From contig JAZUPH010000016.1 of assembly GCA_045605145.1 (NCBI GenBank), positions 1-63,088 of the forward strand: 63,088 nucleotides of DNA. Direction: 5' to 3'. The translations under genes were made by a program, and so were the position numbers. Below the pieces are notes generated by a model. The model saw only the letters and a list, made by a program, of their open reading frames with translations, did no database searches and was not told the DNA's origin. The DNA is from CAMNAO01 sp045605145. GTDB taxonomy: Bacteria > Bacillota > Clostridia > Oscillospirales > Oscillospiraceae. Below, one piece after another: positions 25,692 to 35,381 of the stretch. The stretch's first letter is position 1; each line of letters begins with the position of its first letter.

Positions 25692-27465
25692 TGTGAACGC
25701 CCCCTTCCTCTTCCAACTTCTGCAGATCCACCATCTTGCGATACTCAGGAACATCAGCATATAGCTGGCTATGTTTGCCAACAGCCACTACGCGACCATC
25801 ATCGATGAACACGATCTTATCCATGTTCTCAATAGTGGAAATTCGATGGGCGATAAGTATTGTGGTCTTCCCTGCCCTTGTACTGCGCAGGTTGTCAAGG
25901 ATGATCTTCTCTGTCTTGGTGTCCACAGCGGATACTGAGTCGTCGAGAATAAGAATAGGCGCATTGCGCATAAGGGCGCGGGCAATGGATATCCTCTGCT
26001 TTTGGCCGCCGGAGACGGTAACTCCGCGCTCACCAAGCACAGTTTCGTAGCCCAAAGCAAACTCGCGGATGTTGGAGTCCACATCGGCAAGCGTGGCCGC
26101 GGCTGTGACAGCGACTTCATCCGCATCATCAACGCCGAAAGCAATATTGCTGCTTATGGTATCGGAGAAGAGGAAATTGTCCTGCGGCACATAAGCGCAG
26201 CCATCCCGCACCTCCCTTATAGGAACTGTGTTTACATCCCTGCCATCAATAAACAGTGTGCCGTTGGCAACATTGTATGTACGCAGAATGAGGTCAACAA
26301 TCGTGGTCTTGCCCGATCCGGTCTTGCCCACAAGACCAACATATTCACCGGCCTCTATCCCGAAGGAGACATCCTCCAGAACATTGTACTCGCCGTCCGG
26401 ATAGCAGAAGCTGAGGTTTTTGAACTGGATATCGCCGCGTACCTGACCCAAAGACTGAACATCGTCCCTGTCCTTAACATCAATCTCGGCGTCAAGCAGC
26501 TCGCCGATTCGCTTGAGGGAGGCCTTGCCGCGGGAGGTCATATCAATAAGCTCGGACACTGCCATTATAGGCCAGATGACAGCATTGAAATAGCCGATAA
26601 ACTCCACAAGCTGTCCTGCATTAAATGTGCCCTTATACACAAGGTAACCGCCGTAACCCAGGATGACGCAGATTACCGATTCTACAAACAGTGTGACAAG
26701 TATCCTCAGCAGCATCGCCGACTTGGTAAAGTCAATGTTTGCGACCTCATTCTCCCGGTTAAGCTTTTTGAAGGCCATGAGCTCTTTGCTCTCTTTTACA
26801 AAGGCCTTAATAACCGCTATGCCGGAGAAGCTCTCCTGAGAGAAGTCAGACAGCTTTGAGAACGCGGCCTGACGGGTCTCCCACTTCTTCATCATGTATC
26901 TGCCAACAACAGTGCTGGCGCCCAGCAGGCACAGCATTGGAATGAGCGCAAAGAAGGTCAGGAGCGGATCCATAATCAGCATCTTGATTATGGACATACC
27001 ACCCAGGAACACCGCGTCAAAGAACATCAGGAAGCCTGAGCCAAAGCACTCCTGCACGGTTTCAAGGTCGTTGGTAAATAGGCTCATCATATTGCCGACC
27101 TTGTTGATCTGGTAGTACTGAAGGGACAGATCCTTGGCGTGGTCGAACATGCTGTTTCTCAGATCGCTCTCGACAAATACGGCTGCCCCCTGGATGCATA
27201 CACGCCACAGGAAACGACCGAACACCATGGCAAGGATAACGCCCACCATGGGCATGCAGATCTCGTCCAGCAGGAATGAAAGGTCGAAGGTCATTCTGAC
27301 GCCATCCTTGATGACATAGCCCTGGTTCATACCGTTTATGACCATCTGGTAAAGGTTAGGTATGATAAGCTGCATATAGTCCACCGTCAATAGCGCGGCA
27401 AGACCAACCAGCAGCATCACCGAATATTTAAGGTAATATTTGTTTATATGCTTACCAAATATCAT
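25684..27465 (-). CDS. ABC exporter half-transporter with degenerate ATP site
   Basis: First gene of the exporter pair, 593 residues: six membrane helices then an ATP-binding domain. Walker A is GKTGSGKTT and the signature VSGGQKQ is perfect, but Walker B ends LILDDSVSAVD, so the catalytic glutamate is an aspartate. That substitution is typical of the degenerate-site subunit in heterodimeric exporters and, with the complete Glu in the partner, supports a 1:1 heterodimer. It is transcribed from its own promoter, divergent from the ceramidase-like gene. No nearby regulator is obvious. Confidence 0.92.
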   Translation of the reverse strand: MIFGKHINKYYLKYSVMLLVGLAALLTVDYMQLIIPNLYQMVINGMNQGYVIKDGVRMTFDLSFLLDEICMPMVGVILAMVFGRFLWRVCIQGAAVFVESDLRNSMFDHAKDLSLQYYQINKVGNMMSLFTNDLETVQECFGSGFLMFFDAVFLGGMSIIKMLIMDPLLTFFALIPMLCLLGASTVVGRYMMKKWETRQAAFSKLSDFSQESFSGIAVIKAFVKESKELMAFKKLNRENEVANIDFTKSAMLLRILVTLFVESVICVILGYGGYLVYKGTFNAGQLVEFIGYFNAVIWPIMAVSELIDMTSRGKASLKRIGELLDAEIDVKDRDDVQSLGQVRGDIQFKNLSFCYPDGEYNVLEDVSFGIEAGEYVGLVGKTGSGKTTIVDLILRTYNVANGTLFIDGRDVNTVPIREVRDGCAYVPQDNFLFSDTISSNIAFGVDDADEVAVTAAATLADVDSNIREFALGYETVLGERGVTVSGGQKQRISIARALMRNAPILILDDSVSAVDTKTEKIILDNLRSTRAGKTTILIAHRISTIENMDKIVFIDDGRVVAVGKHSQLYADVPEYRKMVDLQKLEEEGGVHNA

Positions 27466-27505
27466 GGTTAGCCTCCTTCTTATGCACTGTATCGCACAAT
27501 TTGGT

Positions 27506-27534
27506 ATTATATCACGGATATGAGCGTTTGTGAA
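27506..27534 (-). promoter_or_regulatory. Promoter of the ABC exporter operon
   Basis: Minus-strand TTCACA (27529-27534), 17-bp spacer, TATAAT (27506-27511), about 40 bp upstream of the ATG at 27465. Confidence 0.7.
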
Positions 27535-27698
27535 TAGATATTTCTCGGAATAAAACCTTATATATATCAGTGCAGGGTGGGGATTAAGTCTCTCCGACCG
27601 GCAAAGCTTGCTGTCTGCGCGTCAGATTACAAAACAGTCTGTTTATGCTGGTGCACTGCTGCGGGAGTGGATTATTTCTTGGGCAGTGCTGTAAATTC

Positions 27699-27752
27699 TC
27701 CACAAATTATGGATATTTTCCTGTTAACATATGCTCCGTTGGTTGTTATAGT
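27699..27752 (+). promoter_or_regulatory. Shared-architecture promoter A, upstream of ceramidase-like gene 1
   Basis: TCCACAA (27699-27705), 18 bp, TTAACA (-35, 27724-27729), 17 bp, TATAGT (-10, 27747-27752). The same element order and exact spacings recur upstream of two other transcription units at about 45.4 and 47.6 kb. The hexamers are poor by sigma-A standards, which fits an activator-dependent promoter. An alternative pair TTGGTT/TATTAT (27739-27767) is also possible. The rest of the 350-bp gap between the divergent genes holds no supported ORF. Confidence 0.65.
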
Positions 27753-27816
27753 AGTATTGTATATTATTGTGTTCACGCTATATATCATCGGCATATAACG
27801 GAAAGGAGCAATGACT

Positions 27817-29262
27817 ATGAGCAAGTTAATGGTTGGAGCAGCAAAAGTGGATATATCTCCCACAAAAGATATGTTCCCAATTATATCGGGCAGATATGAC
27901 TATACAGGCGTGCACGACCCTCTCTGCGTACGAGCAGTAGCAATAGAGTGTGGCGACAGCAAACTTCTGTTCCTGGGCAGTGCATTCAGATGGGAAGCAT
28001 TTCAGGCCGAGCTTGAGGAATGTCTGGCCCGTCACAACATAAGTCCCGGTCAGGTTATTGTATACAGGACAGGGTCTCACAACACGCCAGCATTGCCGGT
28101 CCCTGGCGTCCCTCTTGCGGAAAAAATCCGTAAACAGGCTGAGCAGGCACTTGAAATTGTAAAAAACGGCTTTATCGAGGCTATCGACACAGCATACGAG
28201 AGGATGCAGCCCGCGCGCTATGGCTATGGCTGCGACAAGTGCTTTGTAAACTGTGAGCGCTGTATGTCCCTCGAAAATGGATATGCACACGAGGTCTGTA
28301 TGCCCGGTGTACCCATCGACAGGACTATGCAGATCATTAAGTTCGTAGATATGGAAGGCAAGCCCATCGCCGGCATACTCAACTATGATCTTCTGGCATC
28401 ATCTCTCATGCTTGCAGTTGATTTCGATGGCGAGGCGAAGATCACTGATGATTTGCCAGGATTTGCCTGCAACTACATAGAACGCAGAATGGGCAATGAC
28501 TTCGTGATTACATGGGTCGACGGAGCCAGCGGCAATGTATGGATGGCACACAACTCGGTTATGTACGATGACGACGGACTTCCCTACGATTTCGATTACG
28601 CCCCCGGTGCCCTTTTCCAGATCGTTGAGGCACAGGCTCAGGAGGCTGCACTGGTTGCCCTTCGGATACTCAAAAACATCGAATGTGACAGGGACACTGT
28701 CACTATCAAAAAGGTCAAGAAAAGAACCTATCTGCCTGCACAGGAGGTAATTCCCGGACTGCGAGGACAACTTAATACGGTTATTGCCCACCTTAATGGC
28801 GTCTATCCCGGACCGGATCATCCCAGAACTCGAAAAATTATCGAAAACAACGGCGGTGAATGCCCATTGCTGCCCGGTGAAGAATTCCCGCCTCAGTTGA
28901 TCATTCCCAAGCCGACCGGTGAGGATGCGCCAATTGACATGGTTATGTTCCTGTTCGATGATATCTCAATTTTCATTCCTGAGGGACATTATTTCTCCGG
29001 CACCGGTAAAATTTGTAAAGAAAAGTCACGCACACCTGTTCTTATGATCCTGCTGGCTACCGTTCTCGAGGACAGCTTTACTAATCACGGATATATTTAC
29101 ATTCTTGATGATGAACATAAGGACATTAAATCGTTTGAGAGAGTACACTCCAAGATCTACCCGGGTAAGACTAACCAGGTCATATCCGACGGAATGCTTG
29201 ACATGTTTGATATGCTGGGTGTTACAGAAAAGACGGGAGATGTAGTCTTCTATTATCTCTAA
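27817..29262 (+). CDS. Neutral/alkaline ceramidase N-terminal-like protein, diverged paralogue 1
   Basis: A 481-residue protein whose start (LMVGAAKVDISPT) and overall layout match the neutral/alkaline non-lysosomal ceramidase N-terminal family, amidohydrolases with a zinc site. It has no signal peptide, so it is probably cytoplasmic. The His-x-His motif at the strand end (THNH in its paralogue at 43881-45254) reads TGSH here (86-89), and the second histidine motif (NHPTHA there) reads NYDLLA, so at least two predicted zinc ligands are lost. It may be a pseudoenzyme or bind a different metal. The start is the second ATG, eight bases after AAAGGAG. It is followed after 27 bp by an MBL-fold gene and preceded by promoter A. 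Confidence 0.75.
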   Translation: MSKLMVGAAKVDISPTKDMFPIISGRYDYTGVHDPLCVRAVAIECGDSKLLFLGSAFRWEAFQAELEECLARHNISPGQVIVYRTGSHNTPALPVPGVPLAEKIRKQAEQALEIVKNGFIEAIDTAYERMQPARYGYGCDKCFVNCERCMSLENGYAHEVCMPGVPIDRTMQIIKFVDMEGKPIAGILNYDLLASSLMLAVDFDGEAKITDDLPGFACNYIERRMGNDFVITWVDGASGNVWMAHNSVMYDDDGLPYDFDYAPGALFQIVEAQAQEAALVALRILKNIECDRDTVTIKKVKKRTYLPAQEVIPGLRGQLNTVIAHLNGVYPGPDHPRTRKIIENNGGECPLLPGEEFPPQLIIPKPTGEDAPIDMVMFLFDDISIFIPEGHYFSGTGKICKEKSRTPVLMILLATVLEDSFTNHGYIYILDDEHKDIKSFERVHSKIYPGKTNQVISDGMLDMFDMLGVTEKTGDVVFYYL

Positions 29263-29289
29263 GCATTCCCGCTTTTGAGGAGGAACACA

Positions 29290-30213
29290 ATGAACGAATT
29301 TTCTTTTTTCTCTCATCACCGTATTAACGACCACACCTACCTCATCAGAGAGAGTTTTGGTTATCACAAGGACCTTCCAAATTCATACTTCTTCATCGGA
29401 GTAGTAATCGGCAGGGATAAGGTTGCCGTGATCGACAGCGGTAACGGCGCAACCGGTGGTTTAAGGCGCTATATTGAAGAAAAGATTCTCGGCGGAAATA
29501 ACGACAAGCCTATAATCAACCTTCTCACCCACAACCATCTCGACCATATCGGCGGATGCATGATGTTTGATGAGCGATATTTGCATACGGATGATATCGT
29601 TGAATCTGAGATCGCGTGGGCAACAAATCTTGACCGCCATTTCATGTCAGATCTTAGCGACATGGCCGCCTTCTGCCAGAACAACCAGGAAGTACTCAGT
29701 TACGTACGTGAGAATTATTACAGGCCAAGAGCTACTGCTGCTGATTTTATCCCAATAAATGATGGAGATGAGATTGATCTGGGTGGGCTCACAGTACAGG
29801 TTCTGCTTATGCCCACTCACACAAAAGGCTCGTGCGCCTTCTATGTTAAGGAAGATCACATAGCCTTTTCCGGAGACGCAATAACCCCCAACGGCAGCAC
29901 CGTTTCACGCGAGTATATCAACGGAGAGAGTCGTACCGTGTACAGCTATAAGCGCGCTAAAGAATTGTGGGCTGAAGATTCACTTATATGCGGCGGTCAC
30001 CACATGCCATGGGGTATGGATCTGCTGGATAAACTCATCGAAAGCTCGTATGAAATTCTTGAGGGCATAAACCTTAGAAATGACGCGATAGCGCCTCCGT
30101 CATTCTTTGTATACCAGGACGAAACTCACGCGCACAGAATTCCACCCGGCGTGATTGGGATGCGGCACTATTACAAAGACATCAATCAGGGTTACAGAGT
30201 CAAAATTCCATAA
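29290..30213 (+). CDS. MBL-fold metallo-hydrolase 1
   Basis: A 307-residue metallo-beta-lactamase-fold protein. The di-metal motif is complete: HNHLDH (81-86), then a His in TKGSCAFY context (PTHTKGS), Asp in FSGDAI, and a C-terminal His pair GGHHMPWG. The start is the ATG at 29290 after GAGGAGG; a TTG at 29275 lies before that site. There is no signal peptide. It is translated 27 bp after the ceramidase-like gene from the same transcript and ends at a very strong hairpin. The MBL fold covers lactonases, thioesterases, phosphodiesterases and more; the context gives no certain substrate. Confidence 0.88.
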   Translation: MNEFSFFSHHRINDHTYLIRESFGYHKDLPNSYFFIGVVIGRDKVAVIDSGNGATGGLRRYIEEKILGGNNDKPIINLLTHNHLDHIGGCMMFDERYLHTDDIVESEIAWATNLDRHFMSDLSDMAAFCQNNQEVLSYVRENYYRPRATAADFIPINDGDEIDLGGLTVQVLLMPTHTKGSCAFYVKEDHIAFSGDAITPNGSTVSREYINGESRTVYSYKRAKELWAEDSLICGGHHMPWGMDLLDKLIESSYEILEGINLRNDAIAPPSFFVYQDETHAHRIPPGVIGMRHYYKDINQGYRVKIP

Positions 30214-30243
30214 ATTTTCAAACTGTTTTCATTCTTCTTCTTA

Positions 30244-30282
30244 AAAGACAGAGCGGAAGGGAAGCCCTTCCGCTCTGTCTTT
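30244..30282. terminator. Strong bidirectional terminator
   Basis: A perfect 18-bp stem (AAAGACAGAGCGGAAGGG with its complement) and an AAG loop, bounded by A- and T-rich ends. It separates the plus-strand hydrolase unit from the minus-strand transporter unit. Confidence 0.92.
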
Positions 30283-30324
30283 GGTATTGTCAGATTAAAC
30301 ACTCAGATACGCTTACAGCGCAGC

Positions 30325-30984
30325 TCAGTTCATTAAATTATCGGCCTCAAGAGGCACCGGCGTCATGTTTTCCTCTTCACGATAGCTGCTGTTCTTCTCG
30401 ATGAGCCAAATCACAAAGGCGGCGGCAGCAGCAGTAAGATAACAAATTAGACCCAAAGTTGCCTGCGCTGTAAATGCTCCGTTGAGAAGAGACTGCACAA
30501 CAACGCCGCATGCCGCAAGCAGCAGGCAAATACCGGAAAGCATGCTGTACAGCTTAACGCGTTTGGGACCGGATTCGTATTCCCACTTCGTCATGTTCCT
30601 CTTGGACGATACATGAGAAACCATTGGCATCAACTCCATCAGAAAGAAGAATGCTGCCAGCAATCCTGGAATGACCACATAAGGCGTTTCAGTGCCGCTA
30701 AGCTGCCGTCCTGCAGCAACTAAGTATGCTGCGATGGCAGCAACATAACATATGGCTTCGGCGATCTTAACCGTCCTCCACCGTCTGTCATCAGCATCCA
30801 GTGTTATGTAATTTGCGGTATAAATGCGCTTTATTCCCTTTTTCTTCCCAAACTCGTCAACTTCCCGGATCTCCGTATAACCATCAAAATAGCGCTGATA
30901 CGAGGACATACGCTCAAAGCGGCGGAGCAGACCGGCTTTTTTCCTTTCAATATTCTGTATATTTTCTACATCGTCTCTCATCAT
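30325..30984 (-). CDS. Four-helix membrane protein, unknown function
   Basis: I do not recognise this 219-residue protein. About 70 N-terminal residues are basic and soluble (RRFERMSSYQRYF, FGKKKGIKRIYTANY), followed by two pairs of hydrophobic segments near 78-97, 104-124, 149-169 and 178-200. The start may be the second ATG (30981), which is better spaced from GAGGT. It lies 26 bp after the sugar-type permease gene, as the last member of the response regulator/kinase/ABC unit. It could be an accessory of that transporter; no motif supports anything more precise. Confidence 0.8.
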   Translation of the reverse strand: MMRDDVENIQNIERKKAGLLRRFERMSSYQRYFDGYTEIREVDEFGKKKGIKRIYTANYITLDADDRRWRTVKIAEAICYVAAIAAYLVAAGRQLSGTETPYVVIPGLLAAFFFLMELMPMVSHVSSKRNMTKWEYESGPKRVKLYSMLSGICLLLAACGVVVQSLLNGAFTAQATLGLICYLTAAAAAFVIWLIEKNSSYREEENMTPVPLEADNLMN

Positions 30985-31010
30985 TCTACCTCAAATATGT
31001 CAACTGTAAA

Positions 31011-31967
31011 TCAGAACAACTCTGTTGATATAGCGCTGCCGCTTCTGTCTGTCCAACGGTTCTTAGCTATTGCGCCAAGCACGATCAGGCCAACGAGAAT
31101 GTACTGTATGTATCTGCTGATACCAATCATCTGAAGCCCATTTTCAAGAATGGCGCAGATTGCAACACTCATAACCGTGCCTATTATATCACTGCCGCCG
31201 ATCATTACCGCCGGAATAACGGTCAGCTCAATACCCGGTCCAGTTGTCGCACCGGCAACACCCTGCTTGGAAACAAGAACAACGGTGGCTACAAAATAGA
31301 AAACGCTCGCAATTACATAGGTCAAAAAACCAAGTTTGGTTACATTGATTCCGGCCTTTCGGGCAAGGGTTCTGTCCTCCCCAACCGCTCTTATCTGGCG
31401 ACCAAAAAATGTGTTACGGAATATTACCGATGCCACAGCAACGCAAATAAGCATTAGCCATATCTCCAGAGAAACGCCAATTGGGGCCAGTCTGGCAAGA
31501 TCTCTGAGTCCTTCAGGAAGCGCAACAGCAGTTCCGGTCTGATGAACAGAAAAGGATATGCCGCGAAAAATCATCTGCGTTGTGAATGTAACAACAAAAG
31601 GCGGAATATGCAGCTTCGTCGCAAGCACACCATTGCAAATGCCGCAGAAAACCGCTGTAGCAAAGCCTGCGAATACGGACGGCAGTACTCCGACGCCACC
31701 GGATAAGCAGGCAGCAATAACTGTTGCAATTAATGAAATCTGGTACCCAAGTGACAAATCAATGCCGCCGGCTATCATGATAAAGGAAAGCCCCACAGCA
31801 ATTATCATCACATGAGTATTTTGAAGAAGAATGTTCTTAAAATTCAATGCGGTAAGAAAACCGGGCGATGCAAAGCTGAACACAGCGAGAAGAACCATAA
31901 GCCACGCAATATAATACAGCTTATCGTCTAAAAATTTGATAAAAGAGACAACGAATCTGTTGTTCAT
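31011..31967 (-). CDS. Sugar-type ABC importer permease (RbsC-like)
   Basis: A 318-residue permease of the ribose/galactose branch (BPD_transp_2). It has about eight or nine hydrophobic segments, with IMIAGGIDLSLGYQISL and VTFTTQMIFRGISF as the conserved family blocks and GSDIIGTVMSVAICAILENGL near the end. The start codon shares one base with the upstream stop (TAATG), and GAGGAGG gives the ribosome site. It should pair with the binding protein and ATPase directly upstream. Because only one permease gene is present, the pore would be a homodimer, as in ribose importers. Confidence 0.93.
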   Translation of the reverse strand: MNNRFVVSFIKFLDDKLYYIAWLMVLLAVFSFASPGFLTALNFKNILLQNTHVMIIAVGLSFIMIAGGIDLSLGYQISLIATVIAACLSGGVGVLPSVFAGFATAVFCGICNGVLATKLHIPPFVVTFTTQMIFRGISFSVHQTGTAVALPEGLRDLARLAPIGVSLEIWLMLICVAVASVIFRNTFFGRQIRAVGEDRTLARKAGINVTKLGFLTYVIASVFYFVATVVLVSKQGVAGATTGPGIELTVIPAVMIGGSDIIGTVMSVAICAILENGLQMIGISRYIQYILVGLIVLGAIAKNRWTDRSGSAISTELF

Positions 31968-33193
31968 TATCGAGCCTCCTCATCAGAATACATAAAAAAT
32001 ATGTCAGGATGGGCAAAGTCACTGCCAATTATTGTTGCCATCCCGATTGCGGCTTTGTCCGCGCTGGCACAGGAGCGTGAACTGCTGTTGATTATGTAGG
32101 CGCCCCAGCTTCCGCTGAGCACCATATCGACAATTCCATAAATCTGTGAGCTGGCACTTTCTGTGTCCACGTAGCCGCGCAGAAGACTTTGGTTTTTGAA
32201 GCTTTTCCTAAGCAGCGACTGATTTACGCTGTTATTACCGTAACCGAACACCGCCAGCTTATTGTAGTCAGCATCAATCAGCCCGTTATGGTAATAGTAC
32301 TCAAGACGCTCTGCAGCGCCAACAGACGCACCGGGCGATGTGCATATCACAATTCTAAGCTCCCCGCCGCCTCCTGCAGCCATGAACGCATCTACTGCCG
32401 CCTGAGCGTCCAGATTGGAGGCTACATCACGCGATGTCATGTCATGCAGTACTACACGCTCATCATAAAACGGATTGAGCTGAGCGCGTCCGTTTTCGTC
32501 AAGTATAAGACCACCGGTAGGCTCTTTTACGAGACGCAGTGTCCCCTGCTCATCTCTGTAATATGTGATGGGATTCCCATCTGTGCAGATAAAATCTCTG
32601 CTATCCACGTCGTAATATCTCAAAAACCGCTCAGTAAGCAGTCGATAGCCTGCACCGATCTGAACGTCCTCCATAGTTGAACCGCTTTCAAGCAGCAGTG
32701 CATCAACTGTGCCGGCAGGCGCATCGGGATATTCCTCGTCCAACCACCGGCTGATCAGCTCACACGCGCGAAGTCCAAGGGCGATGTTGTATCCCTTGAC
32801 CCAGATATCGCAATATTCATCGCGTCCTGCAGAATCAAGGACGATCACGATGCAGCCGGACTGATGGGCAAGCTCGAATACTTCGTCATAGGCTACCGAG
32901 TCACCAACACGATCAACAGCAATGATATCAGCGCCCATAGCTATGAAATTGCTCAGCTGCGATTTTTGGGTAATTATATCATTGTCACAGTATGCCGCTC
33001 TGCACTCGTAGCCCAGCTCAGTCATGCGTTTATTAAACGCAGAAGCCAGATCTCGGTCCGACAAACTCTCAGACGATCTCAAAGAGATGCATCCCAGTAC
33101 AGTATCAGCTTTCGCTGCAGAAAACTGTACAGAATTAGACACCACCAGTGCGCAGAACAGAAATATAATAATCAGAATTCGCAGTGACTTCAT
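31967..33193 (-). CDS. Periplasmic-binding-protein-like substrate receptor for the sugar-type importer
   Basis: A 408-residue secreted or anchored protein: an N-terminal hydrophobic signal (residues ~5-28) and a two-lobed fold of the ribose/LacI-type binding proteins. GADIIAVDRVG (hinge region), IVIVLDSAG and DAFMAAGGGGELRIVICTS are the recognisable strands. I see no clear lipobox; the only early cysteine (IFLFC) is inside the hydrophobic core. A ~60-residue insert in the middle (GNPITYYRDEQGTLRL...LNPFYDE) makes it longer than the usual ~310-330 residues. Ligand unknown; it could deliver to the permease or act as a receptor for the neighbouring two-component system. Confidence 0.88.
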   Translation of the reverse strand: MKSLRILIIIFLFCALVVSNSVQFSAAKADTVLGCISLRSSESLSDRDLASAFNKRMTELGYECRAAYCDNDIITQKSQLSNFIAMGADIIAVDRVGDSVAYDEVFELAHQSGCIVIVLDSAGRDEYCDIWVKGYNIALGLRACELISRWLDEEYPDAPAGTVDALLLESGSTMEDVQIGAGYRLLTERFLRYYDVDSRDFICTDGNPITYYRDEQGTLRLVKEPTGGLILDENGRAQLNPFYDERVVLHDMTSRDVASNLDAQAAVDAFMAAGGGGELRIVICTSPGASVGAAERLEYYYHNGLIDADYNKLAVFGYGNNSVNQSLLRKSFKNQSLLRGYVDTESASSQIYGIVDMVLSGSWGAYIINSSSRSCASADKAAIGMATIIGSDFAHPDIFFMYSDEEAR

Positions 33194-33207
33194 TCTTCTG
33201 CCTCACT

Positions 33208-34596
33208 TTACATTTTTGCAAGTATTGCAAGACGCTCCCGTGAAAGATTGTCGATAAACAAGTCATTGCTGACAAGCATACAGCGGTCAGCAGACTCCAA
33301 AATTTTCTCGTTTGGGGACGAAATAACACACACGGCACAGCCGTTATTGGTAAGATCCACCAGGCAGCGCTCATACAAGCCCCTTGTGTTTACATCCATC
33401 TGCTCGGAAGCGTTAATGCACACAACAACATCGGGCTTCATTAGCATCAGCCTGAACATAAAGATCGCTGTCTTCTCACTGCGTGATAGGTGCCTGCAAT
33501 TTGGTGCGGAAATCACACTGTCATCGCCGTACCACTCATTGAACCGCACTGCAATGTACTTCATACTTCTTCGATTAATCAAGCCGAATCTGGAAAACCG
33601 CGAAGATGCAGAGATGCATAGGTTTTCAAGTGCTGTCATACGGTCATATACGCTGTCGGCAGCATTTTCGTCGACAATAATCACACTACAATTTGTGCGA
33701 ACCCGCTGCAGCGCAGTGCGAAGCGCATCGGCAAAGGAACGGGTTTTGTCAACAAGAAACGATAGCTCTCCCTGTTTGAAATCGAGAAATACTCTCTCCT
33801 TCGCACCGTAATCAATGTTACCAAGACTTAATACAGCGTTTCCTATCTTATGATCGCGATCCGGTTCACCGTAATCACTCAACTGCAGCTGTTCTATACT
33901 TTCGTTCGGCACGATTAGCCCCGCGCGCATTGCAACGGGCAACCTGATCAAATTTCCGTCTGACATAAGAGACAGATGTTCAGAATAACGCATAAGTATT
34001 TCACGACGGCTGCCGGAAATCACAAAAGAGGCTCCTTCATCGGTGAATCGGTGCATTAAGCGGCATATATTGTCGTGTTCCTCCTCAGAACATTGAAGGT
34101 TGAAATCGTCCACGAGGAATACATCAGCATGACGAAGATACGCCTTAAACAGTTTGATTTTAAACTGATTTGCAGCATTCAGGTCTTTTACGAGAAGGTC
34201 CGGGTTAAGAGAAATGCCGTAATCTTTAAACAGCGTCATGGCTGCAGCGCGCAACACGCGGGAATTACACACAGAAAAGAGCTTGTTACGCTCTCTCATT
34301 ACCATAAGATTCTCCCAAACGGTGCGGTCATTTATAAGTGAGATATCCGATACAGACACTGCTTTCAACGGCGACTGCGAGGGGGTGGCAATATGCTTGC
34401 CTCTTACAAAAATATTCCCGCTCTCCATGCAGTTCTCACCTTCGATGAGTTTCAGCAGCAGAGTTTTACCGGCACCATAGGGACCGTAGATGCAGAGTAT
34501 TTCCCCTTCGTTAAGGACAAAACTTGCACCGTGCAGCACAGTCTTATCCCCTCTTCGCAGCCACAAATCCCTGACGCGAAACAATTCGTTGCTCAC
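33208..34596 (-). CDS. Tandem ABC ATPase with degenerate domains (RbsA/MglA-like)
   Basis: A 462-residue double nucleotide-binding protein of the sugar-importer kind. In the first half Walker A is intact (GPYGAGKTLL), but the LSGGQ signature is unrecognisable (DLNAANQFKI) and Walker B reads FLVDDFN. The second half has no Walker A; VDKTRSFADAL sits in its place. It is also shorter than RbsA (~500 residues). So ATP may bind, but normal hydrolysis is doubtful. It starts at GTG, seven bases after GGAGG, overlapping the kinase stop by four bases. Either it drives transport with unusual sites or it is a regulatory relative. Confidence 0.85.
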   Translation of the reverse strand: MSNELFRVRDLWLRRGDKTVLHGASFVLNEGEILCIYGPYGAGKTLLLKLIEGENCMESGNIFVRGKHIATPSQSPLKAVSVSDISLINDRTVWENLMVMRERNKLFSVCNSRVLRAAAMTLFKDYGISLNPDLLVKDLNAANQFKIKLFKAYLRHADVFLVDDFNLQCSEEEHDNICRLMHRFTDEGASFVISGSRREILMRYSEHLSLMSDGNLIRLPVAMRAGLIVPNESIEQLQLSDYGEPDRDHKIGNAVLSLGNIDYGAKERVFLDFKQGELSFLVDKTRSFADALRTALQRVRTNCSVIIVDENAADSVYDRMTALENLCISASSRFSRFGLINRRSMKYIAVRFNEWYGDDSVISAPNCRHLSRSEKTAIFMFRLMLMKPDVVVCINASEQMDVNTRGLYERCLVDLTNNGCAVCVISSPNEKILESADRCMLVSNDLFIDNLSRERLAILAKM

Positions 34597-35369
34597 TGGT
34601 GTTCCTCCATCGTGGTATAGGGCAGGAACATTTCGACACTGGTTCCAAATTCATGTGTACTGTTAACACTCAATCCGAATTCCTGACCAAACATCAGCTT
34701 GAGTCTGCGGTCGACATTCATAAGCCCAATACTGTGACTGGAGCCTTCCATTGCGGAGTTGGCAAGCTTTGTGGAATTATGAAGTCTGCTTGAGAGCTTG
34801 GCAAGCTGCGCCGCATCCATGCCCGCTCCGTTATCCGAGACAGTGATGCTTATATTACCGCAGGAAAGCTGAACCTTCAGAACAATTCTGCCTTCGGATG
34901 TCTTATCCTTTAATCCATGTATAATTGCATTCTCAAGAAGCGGCTGCACTGAGAGTTTTGGCACAACAGCATCATTCACCGCGCCAGTTTCTCCCGCTAT
35001 TATCTCAAAGCTGAAACGGTTTTTAAAACGGTATTGCTGTATGAGTATGTAGTTCTCCGCATTCCTGAGTTCATCGCCAAGGGTAACCTTATCCTGCTTC
35101 CCGCTGATACTGTATCTGAAAAAGCGACTTAACGCCTGAGTAATGTTTGCAATATCAACAGACTTTTCTTTTAGTGCTTGTCCGCGAATACATTCTAGAG
35201 CATTGTACAGGAAATGGGGATTGATTTGGCTTTGCAGCATAGCAATATTGGCCTGTTTCATCAGCAGGTCAAGCTCATATTGTCTGTTGTTGTAAGCAGC
35301 TCTTTCCTCAACCTTCTTTTGAACCAGGGCATCCAGCTGCTTTTGTGTCATAATGACCAGTTTACTCAC
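34593..35369 (-). CDS. Membrane-less histidine kinase (LytS/YesM-type catalytic core)
   Basis: A 258-residue kinase core with no membrane segment or sensor domain. After a ~35-residue helix comes the His_kinase domain with INPHFLYNALE (phospho-His ~52), then the ATP-binding part with PLLENAIIHGLKD (N box) and DNGAGMD (G1). YesM-type kinases usually have two membrane helices and an extracellular sensor; here these are missing, so sensing must come from a partner. The start is GTG at 35369, eight bases after AAGGAG, 12 bp beyond the response-regulator stop; GTG 35375 and ATG 35351 are alternatives. It overlaps the ABC ATPase gene by four bases. Confidence 0.9.
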   Translation of the reverse strand: MSKLVIMTQKQLDALVQKKVEERAAYNNRQYELDLLMKQANIAMLQSQINPHFLYNALECIRGQALKEKSVDIANITQALSRFFRYSISGKQDKVTLGDELRNAENYILIQQYRFKNRFSFEIIAGETGAVNDAVVPKLSVQPLLENAIIHGLKDKTSEGRIVLKVQLSCGNISITVSDNGAGMDAAQLAKLSSRLHNSTKLANSAMEGSSHSIGLMNVDRRLKLMFGQEFGLSVNSTHEFGTSVEMFLPYTTMEEHQ

Positions 35370-35381
35370 GGGCACAACTCC

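Noticed and set aside
27577..27798. 73-codon hydrophobic frame between the exporter and ceramidase-like gene
   Set aside because: It covers the promoter-A elements, has no ribosome site, and lacks recognisable similarity.
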